Part shown: positions 1 to 8,381 of the stretch, in pieces
Numbering within the stretch: the stretch's first letter is position 1
Layout: the number at the start of each line of letters is the position of its first letter
Assembly (NCBI RefSeq): GCF_947488025.1
Contig: NZ_CANKYS010000006.1
Location: 124,001 to 188,000, forward strand
Reading direction: 5' to 3'
Origin: an uncultured Nocardioides sp.
GTDB taxonomy: Bacteria; Actinomycetota; Actinomycetes; Propionibacteriales; Nocardioidaceae
DNA length: 64,000 nucleotides
Program-made: the position numbers and the translations under genes
Notes under the pieces: generated by a model
Told to the model about the DNA's origin: nothing
Database searches by the model: none
Seen by the model: the letters and a program-made list of their open reading frames with translations, nothing else

Positions 1-182
1 GCGTCGTAGATGGCGTGCCGGAACACGAACGCCACCGCCAGGGCGAGGGAGAACACCAGCAGGCAGCGCAACAGGCGCGCCCGGAACTCACGGAAGTGGT
101 CGGCGAGCGCCATCCGGCCGTCCGGGCCCACGGCGTCGGGCGACGGCCCCTTGAACAGGCCGACGAGACCGGCGATCCTCAC
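1..182 (-). CDS. tatC: Sec-independent translocase TatC, N-terminal fragment
   Basis: TatC is the polytopic core of the twin-arginine translocase that recognises the RR signal peptide and works with TatA. The gene runs off the left edge; only about 60 codons from the GTG at 182 are present. They read ...GRMALADHFREFRARL followed by a hydrophobic stretch (LLVFSLALAVAFVF), the typical TatC start: an amphipathic 'DHL-E-R-RL' helix, then the first membrane span. It lies 20 nt downstream of the tatA stop on the same strand, the usual tatAC order, and so is probably in the tatA transcript. The start is inferred from this spacing. The fragment is short but the motif and neighbour agree. Confidence 0.85.
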   Translation of the reverse strand, partial: MRIAGLVGLFKGPSPDAVGPDGRMALADHFREFRARLLRCLLVFSLALAVAFVFRHAIYD

Positions 183-202
183 GCTCTTCTGGACTCCGGC
201 GA

Positions 203-505
203 TCAGGCGGTGGTGTCGTCGCGCCGCTCGCGCAGCACCTCGCCCGAGGCCTCGTTGCGCACCTCGCCACCCTGGGCGGGGTCGTGGGCCTGGTTGCGGG
301 CCTCGATCTCGCGCTGCTCAGGGGTCTTGTCGGTGTCCTTGTCGTCGTCGCGCATGCCCTTGGTCTCGGTCTTGAAGATGCGCAGCGCCTGGCCGGAGCT
401 GCGGGCGAGGTCGGGGAGCTTGGCGGCACCGAACACCAGCACCACGATCGCCAGGATCACGAGCCACTCGAGGCCCTGCGGCATGCCGATCATCGGGTCC
501 ATCAT
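203..505 (-). CDS. tatA: Sec-independent translocase subunit TatA
   Basis: TatA oligomerises to form the pore of the twin-arginine pathway. The protein is about 100 aa: one N-terminal membrane helix (LEWLVILAIVVLVFG) followed by the family's FG-AKLPDLARSSGQALRIFK amphipathic region, then a charged tail rich in D, E, K and R. I start it at the ATG at 505 because a GGAG lies 8 nt upstream; the open frame extends 12 codons further (541) without a comparable ribosome site. It is 20 nt upstream of tatC and follows pafC, the arrangement common in actinobacteria. Whether it is TatA or a TatB paralogue cannot be settled from the tail; position next to tatC favours TatA. Confidence 0.93.
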   Translation of the reverse strand: MMDPMIGMPQGLEWLVILAIVVLVFGAAKLPDLARSSGQALRIFKTETKGMRDDDKDTDKTPEQREIEARNQAHDPAQGGEVRNEASGEVLRERRDDTTA

Positions 506-551
506 CTTGGTCACTCCGTCATTGGTGGTGTGGTGGATCACGTTCAGGACG

Positions 552-1547
552 TCATTCGGAGTCTACGCCGTCGTCGTCGTAGAGGTGGAGCGCCGCCCGG
601 GCAGCGGTCCGGAACGCCTCGGCGTACGCCGCCGGAGCGAGCAGCTCGGCGTGCGGGGCCAGGCGCAGCAGCAGGGACTTCACCCACTCCTCGCTGGCCA
701 CCTCGAGCTCGACGTCGATCGTGCCGTCGGGCCCGGGACGCCGACCGGTCACCGGGTAGTACTCGACCACCCACCGCGCGGGCGGCGCCAGGCGCAGGGT
801 GACCGTCGTGGTCTCGGCGTCGGTGAACCAGCCGCCGGTGAGGTCGCGGGCGCGCGCGCCCGGGTCGGCCACCGGGCTGTCGAGCTCGGTGGCGGCGACG
901 ATGCGGTCCACCCGGAAGGCCCGGTCGCCGCCCGCGGTGTGGCACCAGGCGTCGAGGTAGAGCAGGTCCTCGACCCGGGCGAGGCCCCGCGGGTCGACGA
1001 CCCGTCGCGACTCCTGGTCGCGCGAGGGCACGTGGTAGGTGATCTCGACCTGGTGGCCGCGGGCGAGGGCCGACTCCAGCACGGGGACGACGGCGCTGCT
1101 CTCGAGCGGCGTGGGGGTCACGTGCAGGCGGAGCAGACCCTCCCCGTCCTGGCCGGCGGCCTCCTCGAGCTTGGCCAGGGTCCGCTCGATGACCTCGCGG
1201 GCCTCGGCGGGGGCGGTGTCGACCATCGTCCGGAGCGCCACGACCAGCGAGGTGGCCTCGGCGGGTGAGAAGCGCACGGGCCGGGCGAGGTAGTCGGCGT
1301 TGTCGACCCGGATGATCCGGTCGCCCTCGAGCGCCTCGAGGTCGACCTCGATCAGGTCGCCCGGCAGCCCCGGCGACACGCCGGTCATGAAGAGCAGGCG
1401 CAGGTCGCGCTCGATCTGGTCGGCGTCGGTGCCGAAGTGGGCGGCGGCGTCCTCGAGCCGCACCTCGCCCCGGGCGAGCAGGTAGGGCACGAGCGCGAGC
1501 AGCCGTGCCACCTGGTCGGGGGCGGTGTCCCCTGTCTGGACCGTCAC
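552..1547 (-). CDS. pafC: WYL-domain transcriptional regulator PafC
   Basis: PafC pairs with PafB to form the WYL-domain activator of the LexA/RecA-independent DNA-damage response in mycobacteria. The 331-aa product has an N-terminal winged-helix-like segment (LEDAAAHFGTDADQIERDLRLLFMTG), a middle WYL core (residues about 140-220, ITYHVPSRDQESRRVVDPRGL... VEDLLYLDAWCH) and a C-terminal extension. The GTG at 1547 overlaps the pafB stop by 4 nt (GTGA) and has a GGGGGAGG site 4 nt upstream, so translation is coupled to pafB. The open frame extends farther upstream, but that part is antisense-like shadow of pafB. It sits near pafA by conserved order, although published work separates PafBC function from pupylation. 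Confidence 0.93.
   Translation of the reverse strand: MTVQTGDTAPDQVARLLALVPYLLARGEVRLEDAAAHFGTDADQIERDLRLLFMTGVSPGLPGDLIEVDLEALEGDRIIRVDNADYLARPVRFSPAEATSLVVALRTMVDTAPAEAREVIERTLAKLEEAAGQDGEGLLRLHVTPTPLESSAVVPVLESALARGHQVEITYHVPSRDQESRRVVDPRGLARVEDLLYLDAWCHTAGGDRAFRVDRIVAATELDSPVADPGARARDLTGGWFTDAETTTVTLRLAPPARWVVEYYPVTGRRPGPDGTIDVELEVASEEWVKSLLLRLAPHAELLAPAAYAEAFRTAARAALHLYDDDGVDSE
560..565 (-). promoter_or_regulatory. possible -10 box for tatAC
   Basis: TAGACT (TANNNT pattern) read on the minus strand, inside the last codons of pafC; it would give a leader of about 45 nt containing the tatA GGAG site. No clear -35 seen. Confidence 0.3.
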
Positions 1548-2524
1548 GGTGCCTCCCCCGTCGCTGCGACGGCGCGGAGCCGGGCGACCACGTCGTCGCG
1601 CAGCGACCGCGGTTCGTCCACGACCACGTCGGCGCCGTAGGTCAGGACCTCGTCGGACAGCTCGTGCACCGGGCCCTCGACGACCAGGGCGTCCCACCCG
1701 GGACTGTCCGGGATCGGGGTCACCGACTCGGCACGCCGTCGCAGGCCAACCCCGGTGCCCTGCCGCACCCGGACCTGCGCCCGGACGGAGGGGTACGACG
1801 GCGAGAGCCGCCGGGCGGTCTCGCGGACGTCGGTGCCGGCAGGGACGTCGTACGCCCCCGACCTGCCGGTCGCGCGGACGGTGCCGACGATGCGCGAGAG
1901 CCGGAAGACGCGCTCGGCGCCGCGGTCGACGTCGAGGCCGACGACGTACCACCGCCCCGAGGAGCGGGCGAGGCCCCAGGGCTGGACCCGGCGCGTGGTC
2001 GGCTGCGTCTCGTCGGCGCGCTGGTAGGGGAAGCTGACCTGGCGGCGCTTGCCGATGGCGTCCCACAGGGGCTCGAACGCCGGCTCGTCGGCGGTGATGG
2101 CCGGGGCGACGACCTCGAGGCGGGAGGGGTCGATCTCGACGCCCTGGCCCTTGAGCTTGGCGAGTGCACGGCCGGTCGCCTTCGCGAGCGTCGCGTGCTG
2201 CCAGACCTGGGCCGCCAGGCCGAGCACGGCCGCCTCGTCGGACTCGAAGCGGATCTCGGGGAGCGAGGTCTGCTCGGTCGGGATGCGGTAGCCGATCTCG
2301 TCGTCGAAGAAGGCGTCGGCACTGCCGACCTCGATGACGGCGCCGATCTGTCGCAGCGCGTCCTTGTCACGCTCGAAGGCGCGCTCGAACGCCTCGTCGC
2401 CGGCCGGTCCGCGGGCGTGCTCGGGGTAACACGCCTCGCGGATCGCGTCCTTGCCGATGAAGCGCTTGGCGCCGAGCAGCAGGATGTGGAGGTTCATCAG
2501 CCGCTCTGCTCGTGGCTGCACCAT
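1544..2524 (-). CDS. pafB: WYL-domain transcriptional regulator PafB
   Basis: Partner of PafC in a WYL-type DNA-damage regulator. The protein is 326 aa. The WYL core reads RRQVSFPYQRADETQPTTRRVQPWGLARSSGRWYVVGLD, around residues 165-200, with the conserved R-R/W-Y pattern; the N-terminus carries a helix-rich DNA-binding region with the ligand-free 'YRIPTEQ' strand typical of PafB. A GGGGAGAGGGGG tract precedes the ATG at 2524. The stop overlaps the pafC start by 4 nt. It follows the FKBP lipoprotein gene by 45 nt on the same strand with no obvious promoter between, so it may be read through from that gene. Confidence 0.93.
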   Translation of the reverse strand: MVQPRAERLMNLHILLLGAKRFIGKDAIREACYPEHARGPAGDEAFERAFERDKDALRQIGAVIEVGSADAFFDDEIGYRIPTEQTSLPEIRFESDEAAVLGLAAQVWQHATLAKATGRALAKLKGQGVEIDPSRLEVVAPAITADEPAFEPLWDAIGKRRQVSFPYQRADETQPTTRRVQPWGLARSSGRWYVVGLDVDRGAERVFRLSRIVGTVRATGRSGAYDVPAGTDVRETARRLSPSYPSVRAQVRVRQGTGVGLRRRAESVTPIPDSPGWDALVVEGPVHELSDEVLTYGADVVVDEPRSLRDDVVARLRAVAATGEAP

Positions 2525-2569
2525 GCCTGCCCCCTCTCCCCTGCTCGTGTCGTGCGCCGTCCGGTCGGG

Positions 2570-3529
2570 TCAGGAGGCGGCGAGGATGTCGACGACGAAG
2601 AACAGCGTGTCGGTGCCCTTGATGCCGGCCTGCTCGTTGCCCTGCTCGCCGTAGCCGTCGGCGGGCGGGATCTCCAGGATCACCCGCGAGCCGACGGTGC
2701 GGCCCACGAGCCGCTCGTCCCAGCCCGGGATGACCTGGCCGACGCCGATCGGGAACTCGGCGGGCTCCCCGCTGTAGGACTCGTCGAACGGCTCGTCGGC
2801 GTTGTAGACCTGGCCGAGGTAGTCGACGGTCAGGGTCTGACCGGACTTCACCTTGGCGCCGTCACCCTTCACCAGGGTGGTGGCGATCAGCTTGCCGGTG
2901 GGCTTGTGGGCGGTGCTGAAGTCGAGGCCCGTGACCACGCCGTCCTCCTCGATCAGCTCCGGGGCCCAGCCGGCGGGCTTCTTCTCCTCGCCCTGCGGGC
3001 CGTCGAGCGGCGGCACGGTCTCCGAGCGGTCGAGGATGTCGACGACTGCGAGCACGGCGTCGCGGTTGCCGATGCCGATGTCGGGGCGGCCGCCCTCGCC
3101 GAAGGCGTCCTCGGCGCTGGTGAGCAGCACGACGCGGTCGCCGACCTGGTTGCCGACGAGGGTGTCGCGCAGGAACGGCACGATCTCCTCGGAGACCTCG
3201 AGCGACTGGGGTGCGCCGTCCTTGGTCCAGGTGCTCTGGGCCTTCTTCTCGGTGAAGCCGTTGCCGATCCACCAGTTGGCCTTGACGGTGTCGCCGGCGG
3301 CGACCTCCTCGCCGTCGCCCTCGACCAGGACCTCGGTCTCCTCCTGCGAGGCGTCGAGGCGGCCGTCGAAGGTGACCTTCGGCTCCGATCCCTGCTCGCC
3401 CTCGATGGTCACCGAGCTGAGGGACGCGCCGCCCTCCTCGGCGTCGCTGGACCCGGAGCCGCAGGCGGCCAGTCCGAGCATGCTGAGGGAGAGGACACCG
3501 CAGAGGGCAGCGGAACGTACACGAGACAC
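2570..3529 (-). CDS. FKBP-type peptidyl-prolyl isomerase lipoprotein with two FKBP-like domains
   Basis: Probable membrane-anchored prolyl isomerase acting on secreted proteins. The 319-aa product begins with a signal peptide and lipobox (LAAC, Cys23). Two FKBP-like segments follow: a degenerate one around residues 75-160 (EIVPFLRDTLVGNQVGDRVV... VVDILD) and a canonical C-terminal one around 215-319 (GQTLTVDYLGQVYN... FPIGVGQVIPGWDERLVGRTVGSRVILEIPP). The GTG at 3529 is chosen because AGGTG lies 5 nt upstream and the signal peptide begins there; the open frame extends to 3586. It lies between pafA and pafB. Only the second domain looks catalytically complete; the first may be a substrate-binding relic. 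Confidence 0.9.
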   Translation of the reverse strand: MSRVRSAALCGVLSLSMLGLAACGSGSSDAEEGGASLSSVTIEGEQGSEPKVTFDGRLDASQEETEVLVEGDGEEVAAGDTVKANWWIGNGFTEKKAQSTWTKDGAPQSLEVSEEIVPFLRDTLVGNQVGDRVVLLTSAEDAFGEGGRPDIGIGNRDAVLAVVDILDRSETVPPLDGPQGEEKKPAGWAPELIEEDGVVTGLDFSTAHKPTGKLIATTLVKGDGAKVKSGQTLTVDYLGQVYNADEPFDESYSGEPAEFPIGVGQVIPGWDERLVGRTVGSRVILEIPPADGYGEQGNEQAGIKGTDTLFFVVDILAAS

Positions 3530-3566
3530 GGATTCACCTGTTCGATCGGGTCGGCGTTGCCGGGAC

Positions 3567-3572
3567 ACCCTA
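3567..3572 (-). promoter_or_regulatory. probable -10 box for the FKBP gene
   Basis: TAGGGT on the minus strand, 37 nt upstream of the GTG start, giving a leader of about 30 nt that includes the AGGTG ribosome site. Suggests the FKBP-pafB-pafC unit has its own promoter rather than relying on pafA. Confidence 0.45.
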
Positions 3573-3640
3573 TCCAGCCGACCCACGCCACCCGTCGCGA
3601 CACCGCCGGAGGACCGGGCGGCGCCGGTCGCGGGCCAAGG

Positions 3641-5002
3641 TCACATGCCGTCGATGAGCCGCTGCACGCGCTCGTCGTAGGCCTTGAAGGGGTCCTTGCA
3701 CAGCACGGTGCGCTGCGCCTGGTCGTTGAGCTTGAGGTGCACCCAGTCGACGGTGAAGTCGCGACGGCGCTCCTGCGCCCGGCGGATGAACTCGCCCCGC
3801 AGGCGCGCCCTGGTGTTCTGCGGCGGGACGCTCTTGGCCTCGAAGATCTTGAGGTCGCTGCTCACCCGGGCCACGGCGCCGCGCTTCTCGAGGAGGTAGT
3901 AGAGCCCGCGTCCGCGGTGGATGTCGTGGTAGGCGAGGTCGAGCTGGGCGATGCGGGCGTCACCGAGGGAGAGGCCGTGCTTGGCGCGGTAGCGCTCGAT
4001 GAGCTTGAGCTTGATGACCCAGTCGATCTCCCGGTCCACGAGGCCGAGGTCGTCGGACTCGACGGCCTTGAGGCCGCGCTCCCACAGGTCGAGCGCCCGC
4101 TCGATCGTCGGTGTGGAGATCTGTCGGCGGTCCACGAAGTCGCGCGCCTTCGCGAGGTACTCACCCTGGATCTCGAGGGCGCTCGCCTCGCGTCCGTTGG
4201 CCAGGCGCACCTTGCGACGGCCGGTGGGGTCGTGGCTGATCTCCCGGATGGCGCGGATCGGGTTCTCCATCGTGAGGTCGCGCATCACCACGCCCTCCTC
4301 GATCATCCGCAGCACGAGGTCGCAGGAGGCCACCTTGAGCAGGGTGGTGGTCTCGCTCATGTTGGAGTCGCCGACGATCACGTGGAGGCGGCGGAACCGC
4401 TCGGCGTCGGCGTGCGGCTCGTCGCGGGTGTTGATGATGGGTCGGCTCCGGGTGGTGGCGCTGCTGACGCCCTCCCAGATGTGCTCGGCGCGCTGGCTCA
4501 CGCTGTACGACGCCCCGCGCGGGGTCATCACGACCTTGCCCGCGCCGACCACGATCTGTCGCGTGACCAGGAAGGGGATCAGGATGTCGGCGAGCCGGCT
4601 GAACTCCCCCGCCCGGCCGACGAGGTAGTTCTCGTGGCATCCGTAGGAGTTGCCGGCGGAGTCGGTGTTGTTCTTGAACAGGTAGATGTCGCCGGCGATC
4701 CCCTCCTCGTGCAGCCGCTCCTCGGCGTCGAGCAGCAGACCTTCGAGGATGCGCTCGCCCGCCTTGTCGTGCGTGACGAGGTCGACGATGTCGTCGCACT
4801 CCGGGGTGGCGTACTCCGGGTGGCTGCCCACATCGAGGTAGAGGCGGGCACCGTTGCGGAGGAACACGTTGGAGGAGCGTCCCCAGCTGACGACCTTGCG
4901 GAAGAGGTAGCGGGCGACCTCGTCGGGGCTGAGCCGGCGCTGCCCCTTGAACGTGCACGTGACGCCGTACTCGTTCTCGATGCCGAAGATCCGACGGTCC
5001 AT
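3641..5002 (-). CDS. pafA: Pup-protein ligase PafA
   Basis: PafA uses ATP to join the deamidated C-terminal glutamate of Pup to substrate lysines. The 453-aa protein has the carboxylate-amine ligase start [16 protein letters not shown] with the metal/ATP-binding glutamates of the E-x-E-Y-G motif. Further family blocks are [34 protein letters not shown] and [12 protein letters not shown], all shared with Dop. It lacks the flexible Dop-loop insertion. It is monocistronic at its 5' end, with a leaderless promoter, and is divergent from the small plus-strand gene at 5106. Length and motifs match the family, so the assignment is firm. Confidence 0.97.
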   Translation of the reverse strand: MDRRIFGIENEYGVTCTFKGQRRLSPDEVARYLFRKVVSWGRSSNVFLRNGARLYLDVGSHPEYATPECDDIVDLVTHDKAGERILEGLLLDAEERLHEEGIAGDIYLFKNNTDSAGNSYGCHENYLVGRAGEFSRLADILIPFLVTRQIVVGAGKVVMTPRGASYSVSQRAEHIWEGVSSATTRSRPIINTRDEPHADAERFRRLHVIVGDSNMSETTTLLKVASCDLVLRMIEEGVVMRDLTMENPIRAIREISHDPTGRRKVRLANGREASALEIQGEYLAKARDFVDRRQISTPTIERALDLWERGLKAVESDDLGLVDREIDWVIKLKLIERYRAKHGLSLGDARIAQLDLAYHDIHRGRGLYYLLEKRGAVARVSSDLKIFEAKSVPPQNTRARLRGEFIRRAQERRRDFTVDWVHLKLNDQAQRTVLCKDPFKAYDERVQRLIDGM

Positions 5003-5008
5003 GGGCCC

Positions 5009-5014
5009 ACACTA
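5009..5014 (-). promoter_or_regulatory. leaderless promoter -10 box, pafA
   Basis: TAGTGT on the minus strand, 6 nt before the pafA ATG; this spacing places the transcription start at or next to the A of the start codon. No Shine-Dalgarno is present. Confidence 0.6.
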
Positions 5015-5093
5015 GGTCCGCGGACCACGCGTCGTACGGCAGTGCGCCCGGAATTCGTGTCCGGCGAGCCGCGCCCGGCTTGGCGCGGACGCC

Positions 5094-5099
5094 TAGGTT
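5094..5099 (+). promoter_or_regulatory. leaderless promoter -10 box, gene at 5106
   Basis: TAGGTT, 6 nt before the ATG at 5106, with no Shine-Dalgarno; matches the leaderless pattern seen at many other genes in this window. Confidence 0.6.
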
Positions 5100-5105
5100 G
5101 CCCGC

Positions 5106-5660
5106 ATGGACGACACCTCTGCCGCCCCACGCCCGCCCGCCCCGGCCGTCCCACAGCGCTCCGAGTCGACGCTGGTGGGCTCCTGGCCGTACCACCTGCT
5201 GACGGCGGCGGTGACCGGCGTGGTCACCGCGCGGATGCCGGTGCACCGCTGGTCGCGGCCGACGCGATGGGCGCTGCACGGCGGGACGGGTGCCCTCGTC
5301 GCAGCCGGCACGGCCTGGATGGTCCGTCACCCCGGGCAGCTCGGCGGGAAGGACCAGCCGACGGACCAGACGGACCAGCAGGTCGAGCCGGCCGAACGGC
5401 CGCACCCCCTCGGGGCCGCGACGACGACGGGCCTCGCCCTGGCCGCCGGCGCGCTCGTCGCCGGGGTGAGCCGGGGCGGACAGGCGGCGGACGGGTGGGC
5501 CGAGGGCTGGTTGCTCCGTCGCGGCGTACGCCGTCCCCGGATGTGGTTGGGGGTCGCCGCGGCGGGTGCCTCGCTGGGGATGAGCCTGGTCGAACGCCGG
5601 CAGGACGCCCGGTCTCGCGGAGGACGACACGACCTTGACGATCCGGTGCCGCGCGGGTGA
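5106..5660 (+). CDS. membrane protein of unknown function
   Basis: I do not recognise a family. The 184-aa product has an Ala/Pro-rich N-terminus, about four short hydrophobic stretches (around residues 28-45, 57-75, 103-122 and 147-160) and a charged Arg-rich C-terminus, suggesting a small polytopic inner-membrane protein. A central polar linker carries a DQPTDQTDQQ run. It starts at a leaderless ATG, is divergent from pafA, and is followed 10 nt later by the next plus-strand gene, so the two probably form an operon set inside the proteasome locus. GC-rich third positions support real coding. Position next to pafA is not evidence for a proteasome role. Confidence 0.75.
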   Translation: MDDTSAAPRPPAPAVPQRSESTLVGSWPYHLLTAAVTGVVTARMPVHRWSRPTRWALHGGTGALVAAGTAWMVRHPGQLGGKDQPTDQTDQQVEPAERPHPLGAATTTGLALAAGALVAGVSRGGQAADGWAEGWLLRRGVRRPRMWLGVAAAGASLGMSLVERRQDARSRGGRHDLDDPVPRG

Positions 5661-5670
5661 GCGTTCCCCC

Positions 5671-6081
5671 ATGGGAGCCCGCCACCTCGTCGCGACCGTG
5701 CTGGCCGCGCCGGCCGTCGTCGAGGACCTCGAGCTGCGGGTGATGACCGACGACATGTGGCTGTGGCCCGTGCGCACCGCACCCGTCGTCGTGGACGGCG
5801 CCCGGATGGAGTTCCAGCTCCGCCGGCGCCTGGTGGAGCAGCGTCAGGGCGCGTGGGACGACGCCGCCGGGTGGACGCCCGCCTGGATCGGCTTCGGCGA
5901 CGCCTGGCACGAGTTCGGACCGGACGGGAACGTGCGTCCCTCGGGTCCGCTCCCCTGGGCCGCACACCAGCGGCTGTGGAGCGCCCTGGCTGAGTTCGGC
6001 CCGCTGGTGCGCTACCGCCGACGACTCAGCGGCATCCCGACCGAGCCCACGGCGGAGTGGCCGGGGCTCCACCTGCGCTGA
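5671..6081 (+). CDS. conserved hypothetical protein
   Basis: Unrecognised 136-aa soluble protein with mixed alpha/beta character and many Trp residues (DDMWLWPVRTAPVVVDG, AWIGFGDAWHEFG, PLPWAAHQRLWSAL). I use the ATG at 5671 (MGARHLVATVL); an upstream in-frame ATG at 5635 would add an Arg-rich peptide overlapping the preceding gene and looks less natural. It follows the 5106 gene by 10 nt and faces prcA tail to tail with 25 nt between. No signal peptide or membrane span. Function unknown. Confidence 0.65.
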   Translation: MGARHLVATVLAAPAVVEDLELRVMTDDMWLWPVRTAPVVVDGARMEFQLRRRLVEQRQGAWDDAAGWTPAWIGFGDAWHEFGPDGNVRPSGPLPWAAHQRLWSALAEFGPLVRYRRRLSGIPTEPTAEWPGLHLR

Positions 6082-6106
6082 CTGCCCGGAGCGGGCGCGC
6101 AGCCGC

Positions 6107-7099
6107 TCAGACCTGGCCGGGCTCCGTCGGAGGCGGCGGGGCGCCGGGCGTCGGAGGTTGACCCGGCTGGCCCGGCTGGCCCGGCTGGCCCGGCTGGCCC
6201 GGACCGGGCGCCGGCGCGGGCGGGGCGACCGGGGGGGCGACGGGCGGTGCGACCGGCGGCTCCCCCGTGACCGGGTCCTCCAGGGGCGGCGTGGCGCCGG
6301 AGACCTGGTCGGTGGGGTCGGTGGGGTCGTCCTGACCGGAGTGTCGCGGCCCGGAGCCGGCGAGGGCGTCCTCGGGCGCGGGCGTGTCGGGCTCCTCGCT
6401 GCCACGACCGCCGAGGATCTCGACGAGCCGCGCCTCGCGCAGGCGCAGGAACTTGCGGGGCTGGGTGCGGGTGCGGTCGAGCGCTGCGACCTCGAGGGCG
6501 CCGGCCGGGATGACCCGGTCCTCGGTCTCGCTGTGCCCCAGGGCCGCGACCGCCGTCCGCAGCGTCTCCTCGAGCGAGCCGCCGGCGACGTAGTGCTCGG
6601 CGAGGTGGCCCGCGACGACGTCGGCGGCGCCGCCCATCACGGCATAGCCGTGCTCGTCGGCCACCTGGCCGTCGTAGGTGAGCCGGTAGAGCTGGTCGTC
6701 CTCGGGCGTGTCGCCGACCTCGGCGACGAAGATCTCGACCTCGTAGGGCTTCTCGCCCCCGGAGGAGAAGATCGTGCCGAGCGTCTGGGCGTAGGCGTTG
6801 GCCAGGCCGCGACCGGTGACGTCACGGCGGTCGTAGGCGTAGCCGCGCATGTCGGCGAGGCGGACGCCGGCGATGCGCAGGTTCTCGAACTCGTTGTAGC
6901 GACCGACGGCCGCGAAGGCGATGCGGTCGTAGATCTCGCTGACCTTGTGCAGCGCCTGGGACGGGTTCTCCGAGACGAACAGGACGCCGTCGGCGTACTG
7001 CACGGCGATGACCGAGCGACCTCGGGCGATGCCCTTGCGGGCGAAGTCGGCCCGGTCCTTCATCAGCTGCTCGGGCGAGACGTAGAACGGCATACTCAT
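6107..7099 (-). CDS. prcA: 20S proteasome alpha subunit, long Pro/Gly-rich tail
   Basis: PrcA builds the outer gating rings of the 20S core and docks the ARC ATPase. Residues 1 to about 235 match the family: [68 protein letters not shown]. About 95 further residues form a low-complexity tail with PPVAP repeats and a GQP repeat run, well beyond the 240-260 aa usual for the family. GGAG lies 9 nt before the ATG at 7099, overlapping the short 17-nt gap after prcB; pup, prcB and prcA therefore look co-transcribed. The tail is probably disordered; its role is unknown. Confidence 0.96.
   Translation of the reverse strand: MSMPFYVSPEQLMKDRADFARKGIARGRSVIAVQYADGVLFVSENPSQALHKVSEIYDRIAFAAVGRYNEFENLRIAGVRLADMRGYAYDRRDVTGRGLANAYAQTLGTIFSSGGEKPYEVEIFVAEVGDTPEDDQLYRLTYDGQVADEHGYAVMGGAADVVAGHLAEHYVAGGSLEETLRTAVAALGHSETEDRVIPAGALEVAALDRTRTQPRKFLRLREARLVEILGGRGSEEPDTPAPEDALAGSGPRHSGQDDPTDPTDQVSGATPPLEDPVTGEPPVAPPVAPPVAPPAPAPGPGQPGQPGQPGQPGQPPTPGAPPPPTEPGQV
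6162..6197. repeat. four 9-bp tandem repeats in prcA 3' end
   Basis: Four perfect copies of CCCGGCTGG (plus strand), in frame, encoding the Gly-Gln-Pro repeats of the PrcA tail. A perfect microsatellite of this kind can expand or contract in steps of three residues. Confidence 0.9.
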
Positions 7100-7116
7100 G
7101 GGAACTGGCTCCTACG

Positions 7117-7947
7117 TCAGGTGAGGGGGGCGACCGGGCCGTCGGGTCGCTGCATCCGGGCGGCGATCATCCGGTCGGCGATGGCCGACACCTCGTCGTC
7201 GGGCAGCCGCCGGCCGCCGTCGGGCGTGATCACGTGGACGACCGGGAAGATGCGACGCGTCAGGTCGGGACCGCCGGTGGCCGAGTCGTCGTCGGCGGCG
7301 TCGTAGAGCGCCTGCACGAGGGCGGTGACCGCTCCCTCGGCGTCGAGGTCGTCGCGGTAGAGCTTCTTCAACGACCCGCGGGCGAACAGCGAGCCCGAGC
7401 CCACGGAGTGGAAGGCCGTCTCCTCGTAGCGCCCGCCGGTCACGTCATAGCTGAAGATCCGGCCCTGGCCGGCCGCGAGGTCGTAGCCGGCGAACAGCGG
7501 AACGACGGCCAGGCCCTGCATCGCGAGGCCGAGGTTGGCACGGATCAGCGCGGCGAGGCGGTTGGCCTTGCCGTCCATCGACAGCGTGGTGCCCTCGATC
7601 TTCTCGTAGTGCTCGAGCTCGGTCTGGAACAGCCGAACCATCTCCACGGCCAGCCCCGCGGTGCCGGCGATGCCGACCACGGAGAACTCGTCGGCCGGGA
7701 AGACCTTCTCGATGTCGCGCTGGGCGATGATGTTGCCCATCGTGGCGCGGCGGTCGCCGGCCATGACGACGCCGCCCTCGAAGGTGGCCGCGACGATCGT
7801 GGTGCCGTGGGGTGCCAGGTCACCGGCACTGCCGGTGGGGACGGCGCGCCTCGACGGCAGCAGGTCCGGGGCCTCGGCGCCGAGGAAGTCGGCGAAGCTC
7901 GAGGTGCCGGGGGTCATGAACGACGTGGGCAGGCGGGGGTCGCTCAC
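7117..7947 (-). CDS. prcB: 20S proteasome beta subunit
   Basis: PrcB carries the proteolytic sites of the 20S core. The 276-aa precursor has a propeptide of 48 residues ending in ...LAPHG, followed by the catalytic N-terminal threonine ([21 protein letters not shown]). [15 protein letters not shown] and the [10 protein letters not shown] segment also match the family. The GTG start at 7947 overlaps the pup stop by 4 nt (GTGA), so translation is coupled to pup. The open frame extends upstream through pup in another frame and is not used. Autocatalytic removal of the propeptide is expected from the family. Confidence 0.97.
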   Translation of the reverse strand: MSDPRLPTSFMTPGTSSFADFLGAEAPDLLPSRRAVPTGSAGDLAPHGTTIVAATFEGGVVMAGDRRATMGNIIAQRDIEKVFPADEFSVVGIAGTAGLAVEMVRLFQTELEHYEKIEGTTLSMDGKANRLAALIRANLGLAMQGLAVVPLFAGYDLAAGQGRIFSYDVTGGRYEETAFHSVGSGSLFARGSLKKLYRDDLDAEGAVTALVQALYDAADDDSATGGPDLTRRIFPVVHVITPDGGRRLPDDEVSAIADRMIAARMQRPDGPVAPLT

Positions 7948-8141
7948 TGGCCGCCCTTCTGGATGAACGACTTCACGAAGTCCTCGGCGTTGGTCTCGAG
8001 GACCTCGTCGATCTCGTCGAGGATCGCGTCGACGTCCTCGTCGATCATCTCCTTGCGCTCGGCGACGTCGGTCTCCACGACCTCCTCGGTCGCCGTCTCC
8101 TCCTGGGAGGACTTGCGCGGCTGCTTCTGCTCCTGGGCCAT
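7944..8141 (-). CDS. pup: prokaryotic ubiquitin-like protein Pup
   Basis: Pup is the small intrinsically disordered tag joined to lysines of substrates. The 65-aa protein is rich in E, D, K and Q with no hydrophobic core, and contains the conserved [28 protein letters not shown] region. That region carries the helix bound by the ARC coiled coil. It ends in Gly-Gly-Gln, so Dop must deamidate the last residue to Glu before ligation. It is first in the pup-prcB-prcA operon and has its own leaderless promoter. Confidence 0.97.
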   Translation of the reverse strand: MAQEQKQPRKSSQEETATEEVVETDVAERKEMIDEDVDAILDEIDEVLETNAEDFVKSFIQKGGQ

Positions 8142-8147
8142 GTCCCG

Positions 8148-8153
8148 ACCCTA
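8148..8153 (-). promoter_or_regulatory. leaderless promoter -10 box, pup-prcB-prcA
   Basis: TAGGGT on the minus strand, 6 nt before the pup ATG and with no Shine-Dalgarno. It implies the core-particle operon is transcribed independently of dop. Confidence 0.6.
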
Positions 8154-8186
8154 TCCACTCCCACCGACGCCACAAGGAGGTTCGCG

Positions 8187-8381
8187 GTGGGCGGACGTCT
8201 CGCGTCGTACGCCGGCACCGCGATCGACGCGGCGCCCCGCCTGGCCGTGCGGGCCCCGGGAGCCGACCTGGCGGGGAAGTCCGACACTTCGAGGGGGTTG
8301 CAACGGCCACCAGGTGGCGGACTCCCCGCTCGAGCGGGGAGTCCCCGGACAGGCGCAGGCGCGGACCGGGTCAGCGGGTGA
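8187..8381 (+). CDS. possible small protein in the dop-pup interval
   Basis: A 64-codon frame starting at GTG 8187 with an excellent AAGGAGG site 6 nt upstream. The first 30 or so codons have strongly G/C third positions as in real genes here ([22 protein letters not shown]), after which codon bias weakens and the frame runs through a perfect palindrome and 11 nt into the dop 3' end. It is divergent from pup and convergent with dop. No homologue recognised. It may be a real small gene, a decayed gene end, or chance. Confidence 0.33.
   Translation: MGGRLASYAGTAIDAAPRLAVRAPGADLAGKSDTSRGLQRPPGGGLPARAGSPRTGAGADRVSG
8319..8344. terminator. perfect palindrome downstream of dop
   Basis: GGACTCCCCGCTC is followed directly by its exact reverse complement (26 bp in all). 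As RNA this forms an 11-bp GC-rich stem with a TCGA loop, 27 nt past the dop stop. No T-run follows on either strand, so it would be a non-canonical terminator, an RNA-processing or stability element, or a DNA-binding site. Confidence 0.5.

Noticed and set aside
1505..5638. A 1377-codon plus-strand frame spanning pafB, FKBP and pafA
   Set aside because: It is antisense to four well supported genes; composition is the mirror of their codons and no family is seen.
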